Shown: piece after piece, positions 1-7,928 of the stretch
Numbering within the stretch: position 1 is the stretch's first letter
Layout of the letters: each line of letters opens with the position of its first letter
Source of the DNA: Betaproteobacteria bacterium
Lineage (GTDB): Bacteria; Pseudomonadota; Gammaproteobacteria; Burkholderiales; Rhodocyclaceae
NCBI GenBank assembly: GCA_009779355.1
Contig: WREK01000005.1
Location: 1-38,965, forward strand
Reading direction: 5' to 3'
Length of the DNA stretch: 38,965 bases
Notes under the pieces: model-generated
Database searches by the model: none
What the model was told of the DNA's origin: nothing
Seen by the model: the letters and a program-made list of their open reading frames with translations, nothing else
Translations under genes and position numbers: made by a program

Positions 1-120
1 GCTCTTGGCTTCGTGCATCCGGCTCAGTTCGGCAATGATGAAGATCAGCAGCACGAACATCGGCAGGGCAATGAGCAGCTCCGTCATCGAGACGCCCTGC
101 TGGCGGGGTGCCCGTTTCAT
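1..120 (-). CDS. TadE-like pseudopilin, N-terminal fragment (cut by window edge)
   Basis: Only the first 40 codons are present; the gene continues beyond position 1. The ORF track misses it because it has no stop in the window. Translation begins MKRAPRQQGVSMTELLIALP, then a long hydrophobic stretch and a charged segment (AELSRMHEAKS). A basic N-terminus, then G-x-x-x-x-E, then about 20 hydrophobic residues is the layout of TadE/TadG-type pseudopilins and, more loosely, type IV prepilins (GFTLIELL). A prepilin peptidase would be expected to cut near the Gly. The ATG at 118-120 has GGAG eight bases upstream. With so little sequence, the split between a TadE-like protein and another prepilin-like minor pilin is a judgement. 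Confidence 0.55.
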   Translation of the reverse strand, partial: MKRAPRQQGVSMTELLIALPMFVLLIFIIAELSRMHEAKS

Positions 121-413
121 CGCCCCGGCTCCGTCAAAGGATTGTTGGGGGTATGGCGCAGTTGCGCACCCGCGCGCAGACCCCGCCGCGCGGCATGTCC
201 GGGACGCCATTCGATCATGCTCCGCGCATTACGGCAGGCGCTCAGGCTGCGCCACGGTTTCAGCGCCGGACTCACTTTGAGTACCTGCCCGCTTTTGGAC
301 AGGAGCACCGCTTCCACGGACTCACTCGCCCATCCCCAGCGTGTGAATGCTGACAAAGGGTAGGAACCGCCATTTACTACTTCCCTTTTCAAAGAATTTG
401 TACCATCAGAATA

Positions 414-442
414 AATATAAAGAATTACAAAATAACAAACAA
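414..442 (-). promoter_or_regulatory. Sigma70-like promoter reading towards the TadE-like gene
   Basis: On the minus strand TTGTTT (437-442) and TATATT (414-419) are separated by exactly 17 bases, inside an AT-rich stretch. Transcription would start near 407 and give a leader of about 285 nt before the ATG at 120. Sequence match only; AT-rich DNA gives chance matches. Confidence 0.4.
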
Positions 443-443
443 A

Positions 444-461
444 TCGTGAAAAACCTCACGA
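444..461. promoter_or_regulatory. Perfect dyad next to the promoter, possible operator
   Basis: TCGTGA (444-449) and TCACGA (456-461) form a perfect 6-bp inverted repeat around AAAACC, directly upstream of the proposed -35 box at 437-442. This is where an activator would bind. The cognate regulator is unknown. Confidence 0.35.
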
Positions 462-744
462 AGTTTATCATTTTGATCCTACCACAGACTCACAATCAGA
501 GAGAACAAATAATTTTGCCCCGACTTTTGAACATGGGCAGATGCCATATTGTTGAGGCGATAGTGTGCAAAAGTTCAGCACTTGAATCCATCTGACACTT
601 GAAACAGGGAGAGCAACGTAATGAGTGAGCTTGTCATTTATTAACCCGGCAACTTTTGTTTTCACATTTAATCCATTAAAAATCAACGAATTACATTAAA
701 TATTCATCGTCTATTTGATTGCCGGTTTAATATCAGCCTGACGG

Positions 745-807
745 GCAGGGCGATTGCATCCCGAAATCATAGTTTGCAGCAAGCGTAGCCCGGAGTGAAT
801 CGTAGGT
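745..807 (-). repeat. Dispersed 63-bp intergenic repeat, copy A
   Basis: Read on the minus strand from 807 to 745, this matches 7927-7989 on the plus strand at 57 of 63 positions with no gaps, including an uninterrupted TCGGGATGCAATCGCCCTGC. Both copies are intergenic and both abut a palindromic module ending in ACCTA. That suggests a composite REP-like element made of a hairpin plus a conserved tail. Confidence 0.75.
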
Positions 808-830
808 TGGGGTGAGCTTCGCGAACCCAA
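807..830. repeat. REP-like hairpin 1
   Basis: TTGGGGT (807-813) pairs with ACCCAA (825-830) with one bulge around GAGCTTCGCGA. It adjoins copy A of the 63-bp repeat. Short GTAGGTTGGG...ACCCAA palindromes of this type are common between proteobacterial genes. Confidence 0.55.
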
Positions 831-860
831 ACGTTGCTGCCGTCCCCGTGCCCTTGCACG

Positions 861-885
861 TTGGGGTTTGCTTCGCGCACTCCAA
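861..885. repeat. REP-like hairpin 2
   Basis: TTGGGGT (861-867) and ACTCCAA (879-885) form a stem with one mismatch around a TTGCTTCGCGC-type loop. The loop resembles that of the hairpin 31 bp upstream, so the two look like related copies of one element. Confidence 0.5.
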
Positions 886-1005
886 TCTATGCTTTACGCA
901 TATTAACTATAGTCCGTGTTGGAAAAACGCTGGTAAATGACTTCGCAGAATCTATTTTTGCGTGTCATAGGCTGTGTGTTGGCCGATATGGAAGCGTGCA
1001 GATTG

Positions 1006-1041
1006 ATAAAAAAAGCCGAACCCGCGTAACACGGGTTCGGC
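1006..1041 (-). terminator. Rho-independent terminator of the acetate transporter gene
   Basis: GCCGAACCCG (1015-1024) and CGGGTTCGGC (1032-1041) form a perfect 10-bp stem with a 7-nt loop. On the minus strand it is followed at once by a run of seven T. It lies 24 bp past the transporter stop codon. Confidence 0.9.
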
Positions 1042-1064
1042 CTTTCTCGTTTTTGAAGGGTCGG

Positions 1065-1694
1065 TCAGGCTTTCTTCACCCACCCCATCGGTTTGCCAAC
1101 AGGTAGGAGTTGACGGCCAAAGAAGCTGTTCAGGAAGATCGCGCCAGCAGCATAGAAACCCAGTATGGAAATGATGAATTCCGACCATCCGGCCACACTT
1201 CCGTAAAAATGGGCAAGGTCTGGATCAGCTTTGTAGTTGATAAATTGAAGTCCGAGCGCACCAAGAAGCACAACAATCAGCGCAAGGATCACGCCGAAAA
1301 CCTTGTTTACTTCGAAAGCGGCTATGGTGATGAAGCAGCTAAAAATCATGAAGCCAAAACAAGCATACGCAAAATGCTTCAAATCGGCACTTTCAGGAAC
1401 TGTGCCGAAAAAACCATTGGCAATGAACCATAACAGTGCGACAGCTATCCAGAAAAGGCCAAAAACACCTAATACGATAGCACCGAAATAGCTGTTGCGT
1501 TTGAAGTCAAGCGATGCAGCCCATAACTGGGCAAATGACCCGAGGCAGAGCGCCCATGGGATCAAATAGGTGGAATTGCCTGATGTCCAGCCCAGTTTAC
1601 TGGATGAAGCGACAAACGTGATGAGGGCAAGACCGAATACACCTAACGCGGTGGGGTCCGCCGAGACAATCTTGGTTTCTTGAACTTGAGACAC
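1065..1694 (-). CDS. satP: Acetate uptake transporter, GPR1/FUN34/YaaH family
   Basis: Inner-membrane protein of 209 aa. The family (E. coli SatP/YaaH) moves acetate and succinate with protons. The N-terminal signature region reads ADPTALGVFGLALITF, the counterpart of the family NPAPLGL motif, and about six hydrophobic segments follow, with GFYAAGAIFLN near the end. The track ORF begins at 1751, but GTG at 1692-1694 has GGAGG seven bases upstream (1701-1706) and gives the usual family length of about 200 aa, so I use that start. It is a single-gene unit with its own terminator, divergent from tonB. Family is clear; acetate as substrate is inferred from the family. Confidence 0.88.
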   Translation of the reverse strand: MSQVQETKIVSADPTALGVFGLALITFVASSSKLGWTSGNSTYLIPWALCLGSFAQLWAASLDFKRNSYFGAIVLGVFGLFWIAVALLWFIANGFFGTVPESADLKHFAYACFGFMIFSCFITIAAFEVNKVFGVILALIVVLLGALGLQFINYKADPDLAHFYGSVAGWSEFIISILGFYAAGAIFLNSFFGRQLLPVGKPMGWVKKA

Positions 1695-1945
1695 GTCGAA
1701 TCCTCCACTATGTTGTATTTTTGAACAAGCCTCCCAGTGACCATACCACATTGCATAACTTCATGGCAAACAAAGATCGACTGAGGCCTTGAGCCTAACA
1801 CGGGCAGCAATTTTTGTGAACGCGTAACGGCGGGACGGAGAAGCTGCTTTATTTTGCCGGACTCGAAATTACCGTGTCCGTGTCACATGCTGCTCGCTTG
1901 AGCCGCGTTCAACGTGTCTTGCCCCGTAGAAAATGGGAAATGCCC

Positions 1946-2800
1946 ATGGCGCATGGTGTCGGTATCGCCGGACTTGCATTAAACTGGGCGATGCCTTCGA
2001 TGTTTGTTTTTCGTGCTATGAATGATCTGGCAAGCGATTCGGTGCCACTTGTTACACGAGGGTTCTTGCTGGCCTTGGTTGTGTGCCTGCACGCCGCCGG
2101 TGCGGCAGCGTTCTCACGCTTGTCCAGTTTGCCGCGGCACAATGATGAGCCTATGGTGTTGCGGGCAAGCTGGATCAACATTTCTCAACCTGCCCCCTCG
2201 CTTTTGCCGGCGCAACCCACCGAACCTGTTCCCATCGTGCCCCCGGTTTCCCCACCAAGACAGCCAAGGGCCACAGCACCATCACAGCCAAGGGTCAAAG
2301 CGCCATCACAGCCCCAGCCGGCGGCGGTACAATCCATCCCGGCAGTTGTGGAAGATGCTCCCGATATTCCAGTGGATCCGCCCACCCAGGATGACTCAAC
2401 ACCGGATCTGCAGATCGACGTTTCCGCAGCCGTAGCTGCGGCGGCAGTGGCAGCAGGTGGAACGGTTGCCGGGGATGGGGATGATAGAGGTGGGGAGGGC
2501 AGCCGGGATCTAAATTATGTCGGCCCCGACTTTAACGCGAGTTATTTTTCCAACCCGGAGCCGGAATATCCGCCTCAGTCGCGCCGCCTGCGCGAACAGG
2601 GTTTGGTGAAACTGCGCGTCCATGTCACGGTGGATGGGCGCGTGGGCGAGGTGACGTTGCACAAGAGCAGCGGTTATGAACGGCTGGACAAAGCAGCGCT
2701 CGATACCGTACGCCACTGGCGGTTCCGTCCGGCACAGCGAGCCGGAATACCAGTCGCAGGTTGGGTGGTCGTGCCGATCCGGTTTGAATTACAAGGTTGA
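1946..2800 (+). CDS. tonB: TonB energy transducer
   Basis: Periplasm-spanning protein that passes proton-motive energy from ExbB/ExbD to outer-membrane receptors. One hydrophobic anchor (GFLLALVVCLHAAGAAAF) is followed by a Pro-rich stretch with repeated PSQPR-type units, an Ala-rich linker, and a C-terminal TonB domain of about 85 residues (NPEPEYPPQSRRLREQG ... SSGYERLDKAALDTVRHWRFRPA). It ends 12 bp before exbB. The start is unsure: the frame is open from GTG 1874, ATG 1946 has GGGA seven bases upstream, and ATG 2018 would leave the usual short cytoplasmic tail. No receptor gene or Fur-type box is evident nearby. Confidence 0.88.
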   Translation: MAHGVGIAGLALNWAMPSMFVFRAMNDLASDSVPLVTRGFLLALVVCLHAAGAAAFSRLSSLPRHNDEPMVLRASWINISQPAPSLLPAQPTEPVPIVPPVSPPRQPRATAPSQPRVKAPSQPQPAAVQSIPAVVEDAPDIPVDPPTQDDSTPDLQIDVSAAVAAAAVAAGGTVAGDGDDRGGEGSRDLNYVGPDFNASYFSNPEPEYPPQSRRLREQGLVKLRVHVTVDGRVGEVTLHKSSGYERLDKAALDTVRHWRFRPAQRAGIPVAGWVVVPIRFELQG

Positions 2801-2812
2801 TGGGATACATAC

Positions 2813-3589
2813 ATGTCGAAACCCTCTTTGGGCTTTGCCTATTTCTTAGCACATACGGATACCGTCGGTCTTTGCGTTTTAGCAATCCTGACGGCGATGT
2901 CGCTCTTGTCGTGGTATCTGATCGCGTCAAGGTTGTGGCGTTACGTAGCGGTTCGCGTGCGGAGCCGGGCGTTTATCGCGGATTTCCGGCGGGTACGCCA
3001 GCCCTTCAACGCGGAACGCCTGCAGATAGCCATGAGGGGGAACAATCCTTTTGCCCGCCTTTTGGGTGAAGGGTTCCAAGCTTGCCTGTCCTTGCGGGAA
3101 GCGGGAGACGGTGTCAGCGCCCGGAAAGCGGATGGGCCGGGATTCGCGCTCGCTTCGCCCGATGACTATGTCAGTGCCGCGCTGGCACACGGTATTGCCA
3201 GGGAAGTGCGCAGCCTGGAAAACGGCATGACACCGTTGGCATCCATTGCCTCGACAGCGCCCTTCGTGGGGCTGTTTGGTACGGTATGGGGCATTTTCCA
3301 TGCCCTGCAAGGTATTGCGTTCTCTGCGCAGGCAAGTATCGATAAAGTAGCGGGGCCGGTCGGTGAGGCACTCATCATGACTGCCTACGGCCTGTTCGTC
3401 TCCATTCCCGCCTTGCTCGCCTATAACGCGTTCGTGCGGTTGAACCGCAATTTGACCGGGGAAATGGAACGCTTCGCACACACGGTATTCGGCCTGTTGG
3501 GGCTAGGATTGGCGCCGGGTGAGGCACAGGTAGTCACCGCGGTTGCGAGGACGAACGCGGCGAAGGCGAAGGCAGAAGGGGCGCGCTAA
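2813..3589 (+). CDS. exbB: ExbB-type proton channel subunit (MotA/TolQ/ExbB family)
   Basis: Inner-membrane subunit that works with ExbD to energise TonB. The 258-aa protein has a first membrane helix near residues 15-36, a cytoplasmic region with an inserted Ala/Gly-rich stretch, and two C-terminal helices around the family core (TAPFVGLFGTVWGIFHAL and AYGLFVSIPALLAYNAF). GGGA lies eight bases before the ATG. It sits between tonB and exbD on the same strand with short gaps, so co-transcription is likely. TolQ is the alternative; the TonB partner and absence of tolA, tolB or pal favour ExbB. Confidence 0.92.
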   Translation: MSKPSLGFAYFLAHTDTVGLCVLAILTAMSLLSWYLIASRLWRYVAVRVRSRAFIADFRRVRQPFNAERLQIAMRGNNPFARLLGEGFQACLSLREAGDGVSARKADGPGFALASPDDYVSAALAHGIAREVRSLENGMTPLASIASTAPFVGLFGTVWGIFHALQGIAFSAQASIDKVAGPVGEALIMTAYGLFVSIPALLAYNAFVRLNRNLTGEMERFAHTVFGLLGLGLAPGEAQVVTAVARTNAAKAKAEGAR

Positions 3590-3593
3590 AAAT

Positions 3594-4013
3594 ATGGCTT
3601 TTCATCCCCAGATCGGGCACGACACGCCACGGGCGGAAATCAACATGATCCCGTTGATCGACGTGATGCTGGTGCTGCTCGTCATCTTTATCATTGCCGC
3701 ACCGCTCTTGACCCACGCCGTCAAGATCAACCTGCCTGTAGCCGACAGCGCCGTGGCGGAGGTGAAGCCAGAAACCATCCAGCTTGGCATCAAAGCCGAC
3801 GGGCAATTTTTGTGGAATGGCGAATCCGTCGAAGAGATGGAACTGGAAACCCTGATGCGGGAAGCGGCCAGGCGTATGCCGCCCCCGGAGCTTCATCTCC
3901 AGGTCGACGCTGCCACGCCTTACGCGTTCGTAGCGCGCACGATGGCACGCGCATCCCGCACGGGGCTGGAAAAAATCGGTTTCGTCAGCAAGCCGGAAGA
4001 GCAGGGGCGGTAA
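3594..4013 (+). CDS. exbD: ExbD/TolR family biopolymer transport protein
   Basis: The 139-aa partner of ExbB has a short cytoplasmic N-terminus, one membrane helix (IPLIDVMLVLLVIFIIAAPL) carrying the conserved Asp that takes part in proton transfer, and a periplasmic domain (LHLQVDAATPYAFVARTMA). The track ORF extends upstream to 3543, inside exbB; ATG 3594 lies 4 bp after the exbB stop and gives the normal family N-terminus (PRAEINMIPLIDVML). The stop codon lies in a perfect hairpin shared with the convergent rplS end. Confidence 0.92.
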   Translation: MAFHPQIGHDTPRAEINMIPLIDVMLVLLVIFIIAAPLLTHAVKINLPVADSAVAEVKPETIQLGIKADGQFLWNGESVEEMELETLMREAARRMPPPELHLQVDAATPYAFVARTMARASRTGLEKIGFVSKPEEQGR

Positions 4014-4024
4014 AGACCGCCCCT
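4003..4024. terminator. Perfect hairpin between convergent exbD and rplS
   Basis: AGGGGCGGT (4003-4011) and ACCGCCCCT (4016-4024) form a 9-bp perfect stem with an AAAG loop. The exbD stop codon starts at the last base of the left arm. No T-run follows on either strand, so any termination would be weak or aided by other factors. Its place between convergent genes fits a two-way stop signal. Confidence 0.5.
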
Positions 4025-4035
4025 CACGCCTGCGA

Positions 4036-4446
4036 TTACGTCGAAGAGGACTCGGCAGCGGCTCGTCTTTTGGCCGCAGCGGCTTTGTAGTCGAGCTTTT
4101 CTTTGATCCGCGCGGACTTGCCGGAGCGGCTGCGCAGGTAGTAGAGCTTGGCGCGGCGCACGTCGCCGCGACGTTTGACTTCGATTGCCGCCAGCAGTGG
4201 GGAATAGGTCTGGAACGTCCGTTCCACGCCTTCGCCGGAAGAAATCTTGCGCACGATGAAGGAGGAGTTAAGACCGCGGTTGCGCTTGGCAATAACCACG
4301 CCTTCGTAGGCTTGCAGGCGCTCGCGTGAGCCTTCCTTTACTTTGACCTGCACCACCACGGTGTCACCGGGGGAGAAATCGGGGATTGTCTTGTTGACAG
4401 TCAGCCGGGTGATTTCTTCTTGTTCAATTTGTTGGATCAGATTCAT
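4036..4446 (-). CDS. rplS: 50S ribosomal protein L19
   Basis: Large-subunit protein at the 30S-50S interface. The 136 aa carry the family signatures [34 protein letters not shown] and [10 protein letters not shown]. The C-terminus has a short Ala/Lys/Arg-rich extension ([16 protein letters not shown]) beyond the usual end. The track start at 4488 is too early; ATG 4446 gives the normal [12 protein letters not shown] start with GGAG nine bases upstream. It is the last gene of rpsP-rimM-trmD-rplS. Confidence 0.97.
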   Translation of the reverse strand: MNLIQQIEQEEITRLTVNKTIPDFSPGDTVVVQVKVKEGSRERLQAYEGVVIAKRNRGLNSSFIVRKISSGEGVERTFQTYSPLLAAIEVKRRGDVRRAKLYYLRSRSGKSARIKEKLDYKAAAAKRRAAAESSST

Positions 4447-4537
4447 TTTCATGGACTCCATGTCGTTCAACGGCCAGTGGCCTGACACGCAGAGCAGGCA
4501 GGGCCTGATGCGCGTGGGTTATCATCGAAAAACCGGT

Positions 4538-5329
4538 TCAGGGCTCCGCACCGGTCTTCCTGTTGTGCTCTTCTTGAAATTCTTCCAAGAGGCGCGATTC
4601 TTCCTCATTTACCCCCCTTTGCGCAAGTAGGTCGGGGCGACGCAACCAGGTGCGGCCCAAAGCCTGCTTGAGGCGCCAGCGGCGGATGAGGGCATGGTTG
4701 CCGGAGAGCAGTACCTCCGGAACCTGTTTGTTCCCGAAAACTTCTGGCCGCGTGTAGTGCGGGCAGTCGAGCAATCCGGCTACGAAGGAATCTTCCTGTG
4801 CCGACCCGGCATCGTTCAACGCGCCGGGTAACTGGCGCACGATGGCGTCGATGAGCGCCATTGCCGGCAGTTCGCCGCCCGAAAGAACGAAGTCGCCGAG
4901 TGAGATTTCTTCATCCACTTCGTGGTCGAGCAGGCGCTGGTCGATACCTTCGTAGCGTCCGCAAAGCAGGATCAGACCCGGCAACTGGGCCAGTTCCAGG
5001 ATTTTGGCGTGCGTGAGCGGTGTGCCTTGCGGCGACAGATAAATGACCGGCCCGGACACGCCGAGCGCATCGATCTGCCCTTGCCGCGCCTGAGTGATGG
5101 CCTGTGTCAACGGCTCGGCCAGCATCACCATGCCGGGGCCGCCTCCGTAAGGGCGGTCATCGACTGTACGGTGCGCGTCATTCGTGAATTCGCGTGGGTC
5201 GTGAAAAGCCACCTGGTACAGGCCGCGCTCCAACGCCCTGCGCGTGATGCCGCACCCGGTGAGGGCAGTGAACATCTCCGGGAAGAGGGTAATTGCGTCG
5301 TAACGGCGCGCGGTTTCTTTTCCCTGCAT
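4538..5329 (-). CDS. trmD: tRNA (guanine37-N1)-methyltransferase
   Basis: Methylates G37 next to the anticodon using S-adenosylmethionine and so prevents +1 frameshifting. The 263 aa hold the trefoil-knot (SPOUT) core: ITLFPEMF at the start, YGGGPGMVM, then [30 protein letters not shown], and [12 protein letters not shown] start at ATG 5329, seven bases after the rimM stop, with GGTGA about eight bases upstream; the longer track ORF would overlap rimM. It belongs to the rpsP operon. Confidence 0.97.
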   Translation of the reverse strand: MQGKETARRYDAITLFPEMFTALTGCGITRRALERGLYQVAFHDPREFTNDAHRTVDDRPYGGGPGMVMLAEPLTQAITQARQGQIDALGVSGPVIYLSPQGTPLTHAKILELAQLPGLILLCGRYEGIDQRLLDHEVDEEISLGDFVLSGGELPAMALIDAIVRQLPGALNDAGSAQEDSFVAGLLDCPHYTRPEVFGNKQVPEVLLSGNHALIRRWRLKQALGRTWLRRPDLLAQRGVNEEESRLLEEFQEEHNRKTGAEP

Positions 5330-5336
5330 GGCCGTT

Positions 5337-5843
5337 TCACCAATCTTTCTGCCAGGCCGTGCGGATCGACCCGGCGGCAAGGTCGACATCCAACACGTAA
5401 GCGGCTACGAACGGAATCAAGTGTTCCGTGTCATCGTCCCGCACCTGGAGCACATCGTGTGCGCCTGTGGAGATCAGGCCAATGACCTCACCAAGCGGTT
5501 CGCCCGCTTCATCGTGCACAGCCATGCCGACGAGGTCACACCAGTAGTATTCGTTTTCTTCAGTACGGGGCAGGGATTCGCGTGGCACGGCAACGTACCA
5601 GCCGGTAAACGGCTCTGCCGTGTTGCGGTCAGTAATGCCTTCAAGGCAGACAATCAGCCCTTTCCCGTGCGCCTGGAAACCGCGTAGCGCATACTGCGCC
5701 CATTGCCCGTCAGGCGTTTCAGGCCCGGGAGCCAGCCACCAGTGGGACATTTTCCCCCACGATTCCGAATCATCGTCAAAGGGCTGAATTTTGAGCCAGC
5801 CCTTGACGCCGAAAGGGGCTGTGACGCGCCCCAGCACAACCAT
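5337..5843 (-). CDS. rimM: Ribosome maturation factor RimM
   Basis: Helps assemble the 30S head and binds S19. The 168-aa protein has the N-terminal RimM beta-barrel ([18 protein letters not shown]) and a C-terminal PRC-barrel ([17 protein letters not shown] ... [15 protein letters not shown]). It lies 14 bp after rpsP and 7 bp before trmD in the classic order. The region before its ATG has no strong ribosome site, so coupling to rpsP translation is likely. Confidence 0.96.
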   Translation of the reverse strand: MVVLGRVTAPFGVKGWLKIQPFDDDSESWGKMSHWWLAPGPETPDGQWAQYALRGFQAHGKGLIVCLEGITDRNTAEPFTGWYVAVPRESLPRTEENEYYWCDLVGMAVHDEAGEPLGEVIGLISTGAHDVLQVRDDDTEHLIPFVAAYVLDVDLAAGSIRTAWQKDW

Positions 5844-5857
5844 GCGAACCGCGCTAT

Positions 5858-6121
5858 TCAGGCAACCGCTTGCTGACTGGCCTTGGCGTTCTGCTTGACC
5901 AGACGGGCGACGGTTGACGACAGGGTTGCGCCGTTTTGTTCCCAGTAGGCGAGACGCGCAGTGTCGATGGAAAGCGATTGCCCCGCACCGGAAGCAATTG
6001 GGTTATAAAAACCAACACGCTCGATGAAGCGGCCATCCCGGCGGCTGCGCGAATCGGCAACAACGATGTTGTAAAATGGGCGCTTCTTGGCGCCGCCCCG
6101 GGCAAGACGAATAACAACCAT
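5858..6121 (-). CDS. rpsP: 30S ribosomal protein S16
   Basis: Small-subunit protein needed for 30S assembly. The 87 aa show the whole family pattern: [20 protein letters not shown], then [15 protein letters not shown], then [16 protein letters not shown] 6121 has GAGGT eight bases upstream. It is the first gene of its operon and has a good promoter upstream. Confidence 0.98.
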   Translation of the reverse strand: MVVIRLARGGAKKRPFYNIVVADSRSRRDGRFIERVGFYNPIASGAGQSLSIDTARLAYWEQNGATLSSTVARLVKQNAKASQQAVA

Positions 6122-6158
6122 CTTGAATTACCTCTAGTTTTTCATTGCGGAACATTAA

Positions 6159-6187
6159 ATTATATGATTGCCGCCATGATAAGGCAA
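6159..6187 (-). promoter_or_regulatory. Sigma70 promoter of the rpsP operon
   Basis: On the minus strand TTGCCT (6182-6187) and a perfect TATAAT (6159-6164) are 17 bases apart. The start of transcription would fall near 6152, about 30 nt before the rpsP ATG. Confidence 0.75.
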
Positions 6188-6292
6188 GTGCACCTTCCTT
6201 CTGGGAAAGACAGCTCAGTAGAGTCCGTTAAGTATTTGTCGCTAAATCAAGCTTGAGTGATTCCCAGCAAGACAATTTTACATAGAATGCAC

Positions 6293-6326
6293 AGGTACTA
6301 AACACACGTAGGTACTAAACACACGT
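6293..6326. repeat. Two perfect 17-bp tandem repeats before the PilZ-like gene
   Basis: AGGTACTAAACACACGT occurs at 6293-6309 and again at 6310-6326 with no mismatch and no gap, 14 bp before the likely ATG at 6341. It could be a regulator site, or a slippage tract that alters spacing in the leader. Confidence 0.8.
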
Positions 6327-6340
6327 TTCGTGTGCTCAAT

Positions 6341-7867
6341 ATGACAAACGAGCATTCCGCCGATCCCATGCAAGACGTATTTTCCTGGCTCTCCAGCGAG
6401 CCAGGGGATGATCTTGATGCCGAGATGTCGGAGTTGAGCCGCTGTGTCGGGAACATTGCCTCGGCCACCGAATCCATATCAGACGCACGGTGCCAGGAAG
6501 TATTGGGCTTGATCTGCCAGCGTGCCAACGATGTTTGCGGACGTTTCCGCCCCGGTTTACTGGCATGCTCTCTGCCGGTTTCCAATGAATTGCATGCCAA
6601 GGCATTCAGCCTGATCGAGTCTCTCCTTGGCCTTTCCAGTCAGTTACGGGTGCTGTACGACGATATGCGGCACCGCAAGCTTCTGGCTCGGCAGGCCACC
6701 GGGTGGGTCGAGTTGTGCAACTATGCCTTGGAGGTGCTGAGCGAGACTTATCTCCTGAGCACCCTGCTCGGGGCAGCGCCGCCGTTCGGTTTGTGGCAGC
6801 GTATTCACGATGCCTGGATTTCATCCGGCCAGTACGAGCGGCTGAAAGATGATTCTGCCGAACCTCAACCGTCGAGAGCCAACCTGCTTTACAGGCGCCT
6901 GCTGACGATGTCGGTGAGTCAGATGGAAAGCCTGACGTTGCGTGAACAACAATGGTTGTTCGACTACCTGGAAACCGTCGGGGGCGACCTGCTGCTGGCC
7001 CACGTCCCCCTTCCACCCGAGGCATCGAGCTACTGGTTTGACCCGAACCAGGACATGTCTCCTGTGGCCTGTGTGCGGCGCATGCCGGAAAAAGGGGTCG
7101 AAGCGGTCTATTTCAGCATGGAGGAAATCGTCCACCGCATCGACGTGCAGATTCTCTGGCTCGAAAAAGGTCTGCTCGACCTCGACGTCAGTGCGCGCAA
7201 GAGCGGCGACAGTGAAATTCTCGAAGTCGGTTCCGCCATTTTGCCCCTGGGGCTGACCCCGGTCGAAATCCTTTCCTTGCTGCGTCGGTTGCGCGAGCAA
7301 TGGTCGATCACCCCGGAACGCATCGAATTACGTGTCCGCCAGCACTACGCGGTGCAAGTTTGCGTCGGCCTCCGAAACGTATGGGCGATGGGGCGCAACG
7401 CTCCGGTTCTGGCAACCGAATGGACGGTCTACAACGAAAGCCCCGGCGGTTATGCCATTTTGTGTGTAGGAGGCGTGCACCGCAGCCTGTCAGCGGGGTC
7501 AATTGTTGCCTTGCGGCGCGAAGCATCGCAGGAATGGACCATTTGCATGGTTCGTTGGGTGCGAACCGATACCCCCCAGCAGATCGAACTGGGCTTGCAG
7601 GCGCTTGGGCAGGGTTATACCCCGGTATTGATCTGCTTTCGCGGGAACGACGTGCTGACCCCGGCCCTGATGATGCAACGGGGCAAGGGAGCCAGTGAGT
7701 ATCGCGGCCTCGTGACAGAGGCGGGCACTTACGTGTCGAATCAGTTTGTGATGGTGCACGAGGCTGCCGGAAACCTGTATCTCGCCCAGGGTTCGGCATT
7801 TGGGCTGGACATGCAGACGGCCACTATCGAAATTTTCCAGTTCGAAATAGATCCTTACGCCAAGTAA
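6341..7867 (+). CDS. Conserved hypothetical protein with C-terminal PilZ-like domain
   Basis: About 508 aa, no signal peptide and no membrane helix, so cytoplasmic. The N-terminal 300 residues are mostly helical with no motif I recognise. The C-terminal part looks like a PilZ c-di-GMP-binding barrel: PERIELRVRQ supplies an RxxxR, and about 90 residues later YNESPGGYAI fits the (D/N)xSxxG signature, then SLSAGSIVALRRE and WTICMVRWVRTD as strands. PilZ domains bind c-di-GMP through those two motifs; binding here is inference. I start at ATG 6341 rather than GTG 6332, and neither has a good ribosome site. It is a single gene divergent from rpsP. Confidence 0.6.
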   Translation: MTNEHSADPMQDVFSWLSSEPGDDLDAEMSELSRCVGNIASATESISDARCQEVLGLICQRANDVCGRFRPGLLACSLPVSNELHAKAFSLIESLLGLSSQLRVLYDDMRHRKLLARQATGWVELCNYALEVLSETYLLSTLLGAAPPFGLWQRIHDAWISSGQYERLKDDSAEPQPSRANLLYRRLLTMSVSQMESLTLREQQWLFDYLETVGGDLLLAHVPLPPEASSYWFDPNQDMSPVACVRRMPEKGVEAVYFSMEEIVHRIDVQILWLEKGLLDLDVSARKSGDSEILEVGSAILPLGLTPVEILSLLRRLREQWSITPERIELRVRQHYAVQVCVGLRNVWAMGRNAPVLATEWTVYNESPGGYAILCVGGVHRSLSAGSIVALRREASQEWTICMVRWVRTDTPQQIELGLQALGQGYTPVLICFRGNDVLTPALMMQRGKGASEYRGLVTEAGTYVSNQFVMVHEAAGNLYLAQGSAFGLDMQTATIEIFQFEIDPYAK

Positions 7868-7898
7868 CTCAGAAAACGGAAAAATCGTACGCTGAACC

Positions 7899-7928
7899 GT
7901 CGGAGGGCGGCCTCCGGCCTTGTCCGAC
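7899..7928. repeat. Palindromic module next to dispersed repeat copy B
   Basis: An outer GTCGGA (7899-7904)/TCCGAC (7923-7928) pairing competes with an inner perfect CGGAGG-GCGG-CCTCCG hairpin (7901-7916). It resembles GTCGGA...TCCGACCTA repeats seen between genes in proteobacteria. It follows the PilZ-like gene by 31 bp and could end its transcript, but no T-run follows. Confidence 0.55.

Larger units (their letters stand above)
121..1005. other. Long non-coding interval
   Basis: No convincing gene lies between the TadE-like start and the acetate transporter terminator. Positions 121-300 are GC-rich leader-like sequence, 370-720 are AT-rich with a promoter-like element and a dyad, and 745-885 hold hairpin repeats. 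The minus-strand ORF 117-392 ends in an ATGA overlap with the TadE-like start. It begins with TTG, lacks a ribosome site and matches no family I recognise, so I do not call it. Confidence 0.5.

Noticed and set aside
117-392. 91-aa minus-strand ORF overlapping the TadE-like start by ATGA
   Set aside because: It begins with TTG without a ribosome site and shows no family features; kept only as a note in the leader.
834-1106. 90-aa plus-strand ORF across hairpin repeats and a terminator
   Set aside because: It spans a REP-like hairpin and the transporter terminator and has no coding features.
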